Assembly: GCA_018266095.1 (NCBI GenBank)
Contig: JAFEBC010000785.1
Span: 1-15,776, forward strand
Direction: 5' to 3'
Length of the DNA: 15,776 nt
From: Deltaproteobacteria bacterium
Lineage (GTDB): Bacteria; Myxococcota; Myxococcia; Myxococcales; 40CM-4-68-19
The notes beneath the pieces were generated by a model. The model made no database searches. It saw only the letters and a program-made list of their open reading frames with translations, and was not told where the DNA came from. Both the position numbers and the translations under genes were made by a program. Each line of letters starts with the position of its first letter. The stretch's first letter is position 1. Below, one piece after another: positions 1 to 7,903 of this stretch.

Positions 1-91
1 AAGTGCTCTTTCCGCTGCCGCGCGGGCCGAAGAGGAAGAAGGACTGGCGCGGGGGCTGAAGGATGCGGGGGACGCGCTGCGTGAGAAGCAT
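1..91 (-). CDS. P-loop ATPase, N-terminal fragment (DUF4143/AAA-type, predicted)
   Basis: Reading the minus strand from the ATG at 91 gives an open frame of 30 codons running off the left edge. It begins MLLTQRVPRILQPPRQSFFL and ends in a Walker A nucleotide-binding loop, GPRGSGKST (residues 22-30). A short arginine- and proline-rich lead followed at once by a hydrophobic strand and a GPRxxGKST loop is typical of the stand-alone AAA-like ATPases that carry a C-terminal DUF4143 domain. Those are often of unknown function or toxin-antitoxin-like. Only the P-loop is actually seen; the family assignment is inferred from the surrounding residues. No clear ribosome binding site precedes this ATG, and no better in-frame start is visible upstream. 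The gene is divergent from the M16 protease operon. Confidence 0.68.
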   Translation of the reverse strand, partial: MLLTQRVPRILQPPRQSFFLFGPRGSGKST

Positions 92-165
92 GGCGTCAAT
101 GATCGTCGAAAAGTGACGGCGATGTCTACAGTGTAACAACAGCTCGGTGGTCCGAAGGTGCTCAA

Positions 166-224
166 GGGATGGGAACCAACACACTCGACGAGGTCCATAG
201 GTCCTAGTGTTGAGTCCCCATCCC
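166..224. repeat. long imperfect inverted repeat in the divergent intergenic region
   Basis: The outer arms GGGATGGG (166-173) and CCCATCCC (217-224) are perfect complements. Inner arms CAACAC (177-182) and GTGTTG (207-212) continue the stem after a small internal mismatch and bulge. The 24-nt centre holds a direct repeat AGGTCC-AT-AGGTCC. It lies 105 bp upstream of the M16 operon start and 75 bp from the ATPase start. It could be an operator, a structured leader or a small-RNA-like element. No T-run follows either arm, so a simple intrinsic terminator is unlikely. The rest of 92-328 shows only a weak promoter-like TTGAGT at 210-215. Confidence 0.6.
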
Positions 225-328
225 AAGATCATACCCATCCATCAAAGTGATTCACCAACCCCCGCAACTTCACTTGCCTTCTGCCTCCCGCCGATCGATC
301 TTGCGCCCCTTCACATCCCGAGGTCCCC

Positions 329-1875
<1,547 letters not shown>

Positions 1876-1879
<4 letters not shown>

Positions 1880-3675
1880 ACCGCGCGAATGTGGTCTCGA
1901 AGGTGGCGTTCCTCTTGGCGGCAGCGGTCGTCGCGTCGTGCGCGGGCGAGAAGGAGCGCGTGCGCTCGGTGAAGGAGGCGTCGGCCGAGGCGCAGTCGAT
2001 GGAGAAGGGCGCTCCGGCGGCGGCGGCGACTGCTGCGGCTCCGGTCGCGGCGGCGGCGAGCTCGACGGCCCAGGCGGCTCCCGCTGCGGTCGACAAGGCC
2101 AAGGCCGATGCAGAGGCCGCTGCGGCGAAGGCCAAGGCGGATGCCCAGGCGGCCGCGGACAAGGCCAAGGCTGACGCGGACGCGGCGGCGGCGAAGCTCA
2201 AGGCGGAGGCGGCTGCTGCGGCGGCCGCGGTGAAGCCCCAGCTCCCCAAGGTCCTGGCGCTCCCGGCGAACCAGAAGACGGCCGTGAACCTCGAGCTGCG
2301 CTTCCGCACCGGCTCGGTGGACGATCCGCAGGGCAAGGCGGGCCTGACGCTCCTCGCGGCGCGCGTGATGTCCGAGGGCGGCACCGTGGCCCTCGACTCC
2401 AAGCAGCTCCTCGAGGCCCTCTTCCCCATCGCGGCGCAGACCAACACGCGCGTCGACCGCGAGCAGACGAGCTTCACGGCGCGGGTGCACAAGGACGTGC
2501 TCGACAAGCTGCTCCCCATCTTCACCGACCAGGTCCTGCACCCGCGCTGGGACGAGAAGGAGTTCGCGCGCATCAAGGACGCGATGGTGAGCGACCTGGA
2601 GAAGCGGCTGCGCCAGGCGGACGACGAGAACCTGGGCAAGGAGGCGCTGGCCGGCCTGATGTACCGCGGGCACGCCTACGCGCGGCCGATCGCGGGCCTC
2701 GTGTCCGACCTCAAGTCGGCCACGCTCGCGGACGCGAAGGCGCACGCGGCGAAGGTGTTCACGGTGGACCGCCTGACCATCGGGCTCTCGGGGAACTATC
2801 CGGAAGGACTGGGAGAAAAGCTGTCTCAGACGCTCTCTGCGCTGCCTCAGGTGGGCGCTCCAGCGGTGGCGGTGACGAAGCAGAAGCCGCCCGTGCACCC
2901 CCGCTATCTGCTCGTCGAGAAGGCCGGCGCGGCGTCGGCGGTGTCGATGGGCTTCCCGGTCGACTTCGGGCACAAGGACGCGGACTGGGCGGCGCTCTCG
3001 GTGGCGCGGTCGGCCTTCGGCGAGCACCGGCAGTTCAACGGCCGCCTGATGCAGCGCATCCGTGAGCTGCGCGGCTTGAACTACGGCGACTACGCCTACA
3101 TCGAGCACTACCAGCAGCAGGGCGGCGATGCGTCGTCGGCGCAGACGGGCCGGGCGCGCACGCAGCAGGACTTCACCATCTGGCTGCGGCCGGTGAAGAA
3201 CGAGAACCGGCTGTTCGCGGTGCGCGCGGCGCTGCGCGAGCTGGCGCGCTCGGTGGGCGAGGAGCCGTTCACGCAGGCCGAGGTGGCGAAGACCAAGGGC
3301 TTCCTCGACGGCTACATCCTGCTCTTCGACCAGACGGACAACCGCAAGCTTGGCTACGCGCTCGACGGGGCGTTCCTGGGCGAGACGGACTTCCTCAAGA
3401 CGTGGCGCAAGAACCTCGACGGCGTGACCGTGGATCAGGTCAACGCGGCGTGGAAGAAGCACATCGACCCGTCCAAGCTGCAGATCGTGATCGTCGGCGA
3501 GAACATGAAGGCCGTGCGCGACCAGCTCCTCTCGAACGCGCCGAGCCCGATCACGTACGCCTCGCCCAAGGGCAAGGACGTGACGGACGCTGACGCCGAC
3601 ATCATCAAGTTCCCCTACGGGGCGGCCTCGGCGGACGACGTCGAGATCGTGCCGGTGGAGAAGCTGTTCGAGTAA
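1876..3675 (+). CDS. M16 family peptidase, zinc-less partner subunit, lipoprotein
   Basis: The 599-aa protein starts at a GTG overlapping the upstream TGA, with GGGAGG just before it. The N-terminus is a lipoprotein signal, lipobox VAS-C with Cys22. An Ala/Lys-rich region (about 30-128) contains four 11-residue repeats of the KAKADAxAAAx type at 74-117, likely a rigid helical spacer. The M16 core follows. Where the HxxEH zinc site should be, the sequence reads LLAARVMSEGG (about 159-169), so this subunit should not bind catalytic zinc. Its C-terminal half keeps the substrate-binding R/Y pattern, RIRELRGLNYGDYAY. Zinc site in one gene and R/Y in the other matches the split seen in heterodimeric M16B peptidases. 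I infer the lipoprotein anchors the complex to a membrane. Confidence 0.92.
2095..2226 (+). repeat. four tandem 33-bp coding repeats (11-residue Lys/Ala units)
   Basis: This lies inside the lipoprotein M16 gene. Units are KAKADAEAAAA, KAKADAQAAAD, KAKADADAAAA and KLKAEAAAAAA. Eleven-residue (hendecad) periodicity is that of long helices or right-handed coiled coils, not of ordinary heptad coils. The repeat probably spaces the peptidase core away from the lipid anchor. Confidence 0.75.
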
Positions 3676-3686
3676 GGAAGTCGTAA

Positions 3687-3728
3687 GGAAGTCTCAGAGG
3701 CTTTCCCTGGGAAGTCTCAGAGGTTTTC
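3687..3728 (-). repeat. two copies of the ~23-bp AAA-x-C-x-TCTGAGA interspersed repeat, inverted orientation
   Basis: GGAAGTCTCAGAGG occurs at 3687-3700 and again at 3710-3723, a 23-bp period. On the minus strand each unit reads roughly GAAAxCCTCTGAGACTTCC, matching the family found at 5816-5840 and 6943-7040. The junction between the copies (CTTTCCCTGGGAAG) is nearly palindromic. The pair begins 11 bases after the stop of the M16 operon, and a partial GGAAG-TCGTA copy (3677-3686) touches the stop. Confidence 0.75.
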
Positions 3729-3748
3729 TCGCGTAAGCATCAAGACTT

Positions 3749-3762
3749 GTTGAAGATTCAAC
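3749..3762. promoter_or_regulatory. 14-bp palindrome GTTGAAGATTCAAC, possible operator
   Basis: Six-base perfect arms flank a two-base centre, 56 bases upstream of the assigned start of the next gene. The sequence is AT-rich within GC-rich DNA, and a very similar palindrome (GTTGAAACGTCAAC) lies at 8937-8950. A dimeric regulator site is a reasonable guess; the binder is unknown. Confidence 0.35.
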
Positions 3763-3766
3763 GCGC

Positions 3767-3805
3767 GGAGCGGCGGTCGGGCCTGACGGGTCGATCGACC
3801 GCTCC
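3767..3805. other. inverted repeat GGAGCGG...CCGCTCC, possible leader hairpin
   Basis: GGAGCGG (3767-3773) pairs with CCGCTCC (3799-3805), with a 25-nt intervening segment that could add a short GTCG/CGAC pairing. It ends 12 bases before the ATG chosen for the following gene, so it would occlude the ribosome landing site. No T-tract follows. It could be a leader structure or a weak terminator for the M16 operon. Confidence 0.35.
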
Positions 3806-3817
3806 GTGTCATTTTGC

Positions 3818-4897
3818 ATGGCAATGGAAAGCGCAAAGCCGCTCGGGCGGCTGGGTGTGATGGGCCTGTCGTTGCTGCTGACGTCGACGCTGGGGGGACC
3901 AGCGCGGGCAGAGCAGGGTCCGAAGCGGATGCACACGAAGGAAGAGATCGCGGCGACGTTCAAGGTGGCCGTCCTGGAGCTGACGCTCAAGAACTTCAGC
4001 GACGCCGACAAGGCGGCCATCGACCGCGGGCAGTTGGCGCAGGACATGCGCAACCTCGCCAACGACCTCGTGCCGGGGCTGTCGGTGCTCACGGCCAACG
4101 ACGTCGACATGCTCTTGCAGGCGAACAACATCGACCCCGAGAAGTGCGAGGGGCTGTGCGCGGTGGACATCGGGCGCAAGGTGAACGCGGACTTCGTCAT
4201 CGACGGGTCCATCGCCAAGCGGGCGAACGGGGAGTACCGGCTGGACCTGCACGTCTGGGCGATGCAGGACGGCGCGCAGAAGAAGGGCATCGCGCCCACC
4301 GCGCGCACCAACGCGGAGCTCGAGGAGCTCATCAAGCGCAAGGGGCCGGAGCTGCTCGACCCGGTGAAGCGGGTCATCGACCAGAAGCTCGAGGACGAGC
4401 GCGCGCTCATGTCGGAGGCGGAGAAGGCCGAGGAGGCGCGGCTGGCGGCGGAGGCGAAGGCCAAGGAGGAAGCGCGGGCCAAGGAGCGCCAGGCGCAGCT
4501 CGATCGCGAGCAGGCGCGGGCGCAGGCCCGGCAGGACGCGCTGCAGGCCAAGGAGGACGCCAAGCCGCGGCACGCGATCCTGCGCAAGGTGGGCTGGGTG
4601 ACGATGGGCGTGGGCGTGGTGGGCGGGCTGTTCGCGGGGTACGCGGCGATCCAGGGCAAGACCATCGAGAGCAAGCTCGGCAACAGCAACTCGTACGTGA
4701 ACCAGTCGGACCAGGTGAACGCGTCGAACCAGATCCCCACGCTGAACACGGTGGCGCGCGTGGGCGCGATCGTGTCGGGGGCGGTGCTGCTGACGGGCCT
4801 GACGGTGGTGCTGTGGAACCAGGACGCCGAGGAGTCGCAGGCGCAGACGCAGCTCGCGGTGTCGCCCAATGGCCTCGTGCTCGCGGGGAGGTTCTAG
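3818..4897 (+). CDS. exported CsgG/TolB-like, coiled-coil, membrane-anchored protein of unknown function
   Basis: With the ATG at 3818 the protein has 359 aa. GTG 3806 and ATG 3824 are also possible, and none has a good ribosome binding site. A signal peptide ends at about A29-R-A31. Residues 49-150 have an alternating alpha/beta layout with KCEGLC (C110, C114) followed by VDIGRKVNADFVIDGSI. That pattern is common in CsgG-like outer-membrane-associated proteins and in myxobacterial proteins of this type. A charged Ala/Glu/Lys/Arg helix at about 188-248 is probably a coiled coil. Two hydrophobic segments follow (about 258-278 and 313-333), separated by a polar Asn/Ser/Gln loop. The downstream Cys-rich lipoprotein gene starts one base after the stop, so the two form an operon and may act together at the cell envelope. 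No catalytic function can be assigned. Confidence 0.85.
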   Translation: MAMESAKPLGRLGVMGLSLLLTSTLGGPARAEQGPKRMHTKEEIAATFKVAVLELTLKNFSDADKAAIDRGQLAQDMRNLANDLVPGLSVLTANDVDMLLQANNIDPEKCEGLCAVDIGRKVNADFVIDGSIAKRANGEYRLDLHVWAMQDGAQKKGIAPTARTNAELEELIKRKGPELLDPVKRVIDQKLEDERALMSEAEKAEEARLAAEAKAKEEARAKERQAQLDREQARAQARQDALQAKEDAKPRHAILRKVGWVTMGVGVVGGLFAGYAAIQGKTIESKLGNSNSYVNQSDQVNASNQIPTLNTVARVGAIVSGAVLLTGLTVVLWNQDAEESQAQTQLAVSPNGLVLAGRF

Positions 4898-4898
4898 G

Positions 4899-5795
4899 AT
4901 GCGCGCCGGGATCCTCATCGTGTGCGCGCTCGTGGCCGCGGGCTGCGCCAAGACCTACGAGGAGCAGGGCACCTTCGGCTGCGCGGAGGACCACTCGTGT
5001 CCGGAGGGCTGGTCGTGCGCGCTCCTGAACGGCGACGGCCGCTGCGTGCCCGAGGAGCAGTGCGATCCGCTCGACACCTCGAGCTGCTCGGGCGTCACCA
5101 GCGAAGGCCACCCGCGCACGCGCTGCACGGTGATGATGACGAACCCCGGCCTCGCGCGGGCCGAGTGCGTGGAGCAGTACGGCGCGGCGGTCGAGGGCAC
5201 CGACTGCCTCATGCGCTTCGCGCTCAACTACTCGACCACGCCCATCGACTTCCCGCTCGAGGACCGCTTCTGCGCGGACGGGACCATCTGCCACGCGTAC
5301 ACGCTCGACAACGGGCAGGCCACGGCGCTCTCCGAGCCGACGCTCTCGGGCAAGTGCCGGCGCCTGTGCGGGCAGGACAGCGAGTGCGGCGCGGGGCAGC
5401 GCTGCCTGGACGCGTTCGGCAAGCTGATGACGAGCGTGACTGTGAACGTCACGCCGCGGCCGGGGGTGTGCTACCCGACGTGCACGCTCATGCCCTCGGG
5501 CGCGGGCGACTGCGGCGTGGGTGAGGAGTGCCAGGTGTCGTTCGATGTCGCGGCCAGCACCGGCATGGGGGTGTGCCTCACGCCGCGCGCGGGCGGTGAC
5601 GGGAAGGTCGGCGACTACTGCAACACCTCGTACGCGCCCTGCGGGCCGGGCAACTCGTGCCTGCCCAACGGCGGGTCGTTCGCGTGCCAGAAGCTGTGCC
5701 GGCTCTCCGCGGGCGCGGCGCCGTGCGGGACGGGGAAGACGTGCAAGGCGACGACGCTGGTGCTGCCGGACGCGGACCTGGGGTTCTGCGGCTAG
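4899..5795 (+). CDS. cysteine-rich lipoprotein of unknown function
   Basis: The 298-aa protein starts at the ATG one base after the preceding stop, with GGGGAGG (4885-4891) as ribosome binding site. A longer in-frame start at 4869 overlaps the upstream gene and lacks the signal-peptide position, so it was not used. A lipoprotein signal leads to VAAG-C16. There are 30 cysteines along the chain, in short groups such as CAEDHSCPEGWSC, CRRLCGQDSEC and CQKLC. This suggests several small disulfide-bonded modules, outside the cytoplasm. Such Cys-rich lipoproteins with C-x(5)-C repeats are frequent in Myxococcota and mostly uncharacterised. Coupling to the CsgG-like gene suggests an envelope or surface role. 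There is no enzymatic motif. Confidence 0.88.
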   Translation: MRAGILIVCALVAAGCAKTYEEQGTFGCAEDHSCPEGWSCALLNGDGRCVPEEQCDPLDTSSCSGVTSEGHPRTRCTVMMTNPGLARAECVEQYGAAVEGTDCLMRFALNYSTTPIDFPLEDRFCADGTICHAYTLDNGQATALSEPTLSGKCRRLCGQDSECGAGQRCLDAFGKLMTSVTVNVTPRPGVCYPTCTLMPSGAGDCGVGEECQVSFDVAASTGMGVCLTPRAGGDGKVGDYCNTSYAPCGPGNSCLPNGGSFACQKLCRLSAGAAPCGTGKTCKATTLVLPDADLGFCG

Positions 5796-5797
5796 GC

Positions 5798-5832
5798 CAG
5801 GTCGGGCCTCCTGCGAAATCGTCTGAGACCTG
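5798..5832. terminator. candidate hairpin between convergent genes, CAGGTC...GACCTG
   Basis: CAGGTC (5798-5803) and GACCTG (5827-5832) are complementary across a 23-nt loop, directly after the TAG of the Cys-rich lipoprotein gene and followed by AAAA. The 3' arm is supplied by the interspersed repeat copy at 5816-5830. The large loop and the lack of a plus-strand T-run make it a weak terminator candidate. On the minus strand the TTTT precedes the hairpin rather than following it. Confidence 0.3.
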
Positions 5833-5840
5833 AAAATCGT
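5816..5840 (+). repeat. interspersed repeat, one full and one shortened copy
   Basis: AAATCGTCTGAGACC (5816-5830) is identical to the core of the copy at 6990-7004. It is followed by AAATCGTGAG (5834-5843), a copy that looks like AAATCGTGTGAG with two bases deleted and that runs into the stop codon of the minus-strand gene. The order TCTG then TG(TG) matches the alternating order in the 6943-7040 array. Confidence 0.7.
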
Positions 5841-5843
5841 GAG

Positions 5844-6929
5844 CTACTTCGCCACCTTCCACACGCCCGTCGGGCCGGCAGCGTAGAGCCACTTGTCGTC
5901 GCTGACCATCGCGCGGCCGACGTTCGCGCCCTGCTGCGTGGGCGTCGAGGTGGTCGCGGTGATGGAGATGTCGAGCGCGAAGAGCGGGCCGCCGCGCGTG
6001 CTGGACGCCGACGGCGAGCCGAGCGCGTACAGGATGTAGTTGTCGACCTCGAGGCCGGCCACGCCGAAGAGGCTCGAGGTGACGTCCTTGGCGACGTTCA
6101 GGTCGTCGATGCGCTTGCTGCGGATGCGGCCGTCGGCGAGCGACCAGACGACGAAGCCCGTGCCCTGGCCGATGACTTGCGGGCGCGGCTCGTTGGCGGC
6201 GAAGTCGCTCACCGAGGCGTTGGCGTTCACCTCGATGGCGCCGTCGGTGTAGCTGGAGGCGAGCGTGCCCTCGTTGGCCCAGAAGAAGCCGTTGATGCCC
6301 TGGGTCAGGTCGAAGGGATTCTTGAGTGAGGTCGCGAGCTTGGTGGGCGTCGTCTGGTCGGCGGGCACGGCCCAGATGGTGCCGTCGCTCTTGATGAAGG
6401 TGACGCCGCCGCCGTAGGAGAAGACCGCGGTGGCGCCGTCGGCGATGTCGGTGACTGCGCCGCCGGCCGTCGGGACCATGCGCAGCGGGGCGCCCGGCGT
6501 GATCCACCAGACGCGCGCGCCCTCGACGGCGATGCTGCGGTAGCCGGGGTCGGTGGGGCCGGCGCTGACGGTGGCGAGCGTGGTGGGGCTCGTGCCGTCC
6601 TTGAGCACGCGGCGGACGGTGGCGCCGCTGTCCTGCAGTGTGTAGATGGCGGCGTCGTCGATGGCGATGCCCGAGGAGGCCGAGGTCTCGGTGCTGACGG
6701 TGAGCTCGCTGCAGACGCCGTTGGTGCAGGTGCCGTCGAGGCAGGAGCGGGCGCAGCGGCCGCAGTGGTCGTGCGAGGTGGTGAGGTTGGTCTCGCAGCC
6801 GTTGTCGGCGTTGCCGTCGCAGTCGGCCATCGGGGCGGTGCAGGTGAGCGCGGCGTCGCTGCCGCCGCAGGCCGCGAGCGCGAGGGCGCAGACGAGGGCG
6901 AGTGCGGCTGGAATTCGTAGGGAAATCAT
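5844..6929 (-). CDS. lipoprotein with MopE-type Cys-rich module and beta-propeller-like repeats
   Basis: The 361-aa protein starts at ATG 6929 (MISLRIPAALALVCALALAAC), giving a lipoprotein signal with Cys21. Extending the frame upstream only translates the repeat array at 6943-7040, so the longer start was rejected. Residues about 30-70 hold the pattern DCDGNADNGCET...CGRCARSC..GTCTNGVC. This Cys-rich segment is often seen in Myxococcota surface proteins and related to the putative metal-binding MopE motif. The remaining ~280 residues lack cysteines and show repeated short beta-rich blades (for example IAIDDAAIYTL, RVWWITPG, NGFFWAN, KWLYAAGPTGVW), as in non-enzymatic beta-propellers. It is probably an exposed surface or binding protein. 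It converges with the Cys-rich lipoprotein gene, and its upstream region is filled with the repeat family. Confidence 0.88.
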   Translation of the reverse strand: MISLRIPAALALVCALALAACGGSDAALTCTAPMADCDGNADNGCETNLTTSHDHCGRCARSCLDGTCTNGVCSELTVSTETSASSGIAIDDAAIYTLQDSGATVRRVLKDGTSPTTLATVSAGPTDPGYRSIAVEGARVWWITPGAPLRMVPTAGGAVTDIADGATAVFSYGGGVTFIKSDGTIWAVPADQTTPTKLATSLKNPFDLTQGINGFFWANEGTLASSYTDGAIEVNANASVSDFAANEPRPQVIGQGTGFVVWSLADGRIRSKRIDDLNVAKDVTSSLFGVAGLEVDNYILYALGSPSASSTRGGPLFALDISITATTSTPTQQGANVGRAMVSDDKWLYAAGPTGVWKVAK

Positions 6930-6942
6930 GGTGGTGCGCTCC

Positions 6943-7040
6943 AAATCGTCTGAGAACTCTGCGCAGAAATCGTGTGAGAAGTTTCCCAGAAATCGTCTGA
7001 GACCTTCCCGGAAGACCTTCCCGGAAAATCGTGTGAGACC
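6943..7040 (+). repeat. four-copy array of the AAATCGTSTGAGA interspersed repeat
   Basis: Copies of AAATCGT(C/G)TGAGA begin at 6943, 6967, 6990 and 7026, so the spacings are 24, 23 and 36 bp. The fifth variable base alternates C, G, C, G. Units are separated by TTCCCAGAA or TTCCCGGAA palindromes. The longer third spacing is caused by a perfect 13-bp tandem duplication, GACCTTCCCGGAA at 7001-7013 and 7014-7026. The array starts 13 bases upstream of the lipoprotein start and so lies in its leader or promoter. The spacers are too short and irregular, and themselves repeated, so this is not a CRISPR array. Confidence 0.85.
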
Positions 7041-7064
7041 TCTCCCCGGCATGGACGTCGGTCC

Positions 7065-7089
7065 CCCTTGTCGCATTTACGCGACAGGG
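7065..7089. other. hairpin with AT-rich loop, CCC(T)TGTCGC-ATTTAC-GCGACAGGG
   Basis: TGTCGC (7069-7074) pairs with GCGACA (7081-7086), and CCC (7065-7067) pairs with GGG (7087-7089) across one bulged T. The loop is ATTTAC. It lies about 50 bases past the stop of the DUF2845 gene and upstream of the repeat array. No T-run follows on either strand. It may terminate the minus-strand transcript or serve as an operator for the next gene. Confidence 0.45.
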
Positions 7090-7139
7090 CACTTTCGTCC
7101 GACCCAAGTGTACAGGGGCTGCGCGGCGGGCGCGCGGGG

Positions 7140-7772
7140 CTAGCTGCCGTACTTGCCGTCGTTGAGGCGCTTGAGCACGCCGTTCTCGAAGACGAGGTGC
7201 CGCGAGAGGCGCTGCGGGCCGAAGTTGTAGCTCCAGTACTCGCGCGCATACGTGGCGCTGGACACGGGCGGGGTGAGCTCGTTCTCCTGCGCGGAGACGA
7301 ACTCGGTGGCGGTCTCGCGGACGGGCGGCTCGCCGCAGCGGGAGAGCACGTCGGCCTTGGTCATGCCCTCGCTGAGCTGCTGCGGCTCGCACTGCGTGGT
7401 GGGCGCCCAGCCCTTCTCGTGCGGGCGGGCGTCCCGGCCGTAGGAGCCCTCGCTGATGGCGGTGATGCGGCCGCGCTCGAGGGTGACGGTCATGACGAAG
7501 CGGGTGGAGCCGAAGTCGTAGGTCCAGGTGTTGACGTTGACCTGCAGCGAGCGGCGCTGGAAGGGCGTGCCGGGGCCGTTCGGCTGCTGCACCGAGAGGC
7601 GATCGTCGATGCGCGAGTCCTCGAAGGAGGCGCGGCCGCAGGCCATGAGCAGGTCGAGCTGCGTGGTGCCGACCTCGATGACCTTGCCGTCGCAGCGGAA
7701 CGAGCTGGAGGCGCGCGCGGGGAGGCTGGCGAGCAGGGCGGACGCGAGGGCGGCGAGGGCGAAGGTGCGCAT
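7140..7772 (-). CDS. exported DUF2845 protein with two tandem copies of the domain
   Basis: The 210-aa protein starts at ATG 7772 with a signal peptide cleaved around A20-x (LPARA-S). The first domain (about 24-115) has FRCDGKVIEVGTTQLDLLMACG (C27, C45) and a WTYDFGSTRFVMTVTLERGRI segment. The second (about 120-208) repeats the plan with GMTKADVLSRCGEP and YWSYNFGPQRLSRHLVFENG and ends near LNDGKYG. Both match the DUF2845 layout: a CG-(E/R)-P-like turn after a short helix, then W(S/T)Y(D/N)FG and a ...G.L/I..I/L..G.YG ending. The function of DUF2845 is unknown; members are secreted. The frame stays open far upstream, but that part overlaps the neighbour gene and has no signal. It is transcribed in the same direction as, and upstream of, the beta-propeller lipoprotein. 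Confidence 0.86.
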   Translation of the reverse strand: MRTFALAALASALLASLPARASSSFRCDGKVIEVGTTQLDLLMACGRASFEDSRIDDRLSVQQPNGPGTPFQRRSLQVNVNTWTYDFGSTRFVMTVTLERGRITAISEGSYGRDARPHEKGWAPTTQCEPQQLSEGMTKADVLSRCGEPPVRETATEFVSAQENELTPPVSSATYAREYWSYNFGPQRLSRHLVFENGVLKRLNDGKYGS

Positions 7773-7903
7773 GTCGTGATGATGACACGGAGGCGGCCGC
7801 GGCGATTCCGGGGGGAGCGCCGCGGAAATGTCCGCGCAACGAGCGTCACGCGGGCGCAATGCGGCCCCCAGCGGGCAGCCGCACGTGTGCGCTGGCAGCG
7901 GGG

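Noticed and set aside
210..240. Sigma-70 promoter for the M16 operon (TTGAGT with TACCCA)
   Set aside because: The -10 matches only two of six positions and the -35 lies inside the inverted repeat, so it is too weak to list.
4869..4898. Earlier start for the Cys-rich lipoprotein
   Set aside because: It overlaps the preceding gene and moves the lipobox too far from the N-terminus; the ATG at 4899 has a strong ribosome binding site.
6943..7040. CRISPR array
   Set aside because: Units are too short (~13-15 bp core), spacers are themselves repeat sequence, spacing is irregular (24, 23, 36) and no cas gene is present.
5578..7839. Long minus-strand open frame (753 codons) across three genes
   Set aside because: Low-complexity Arg/His/Pro-rich translation. 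It overlaps well-supported genes in other frames.
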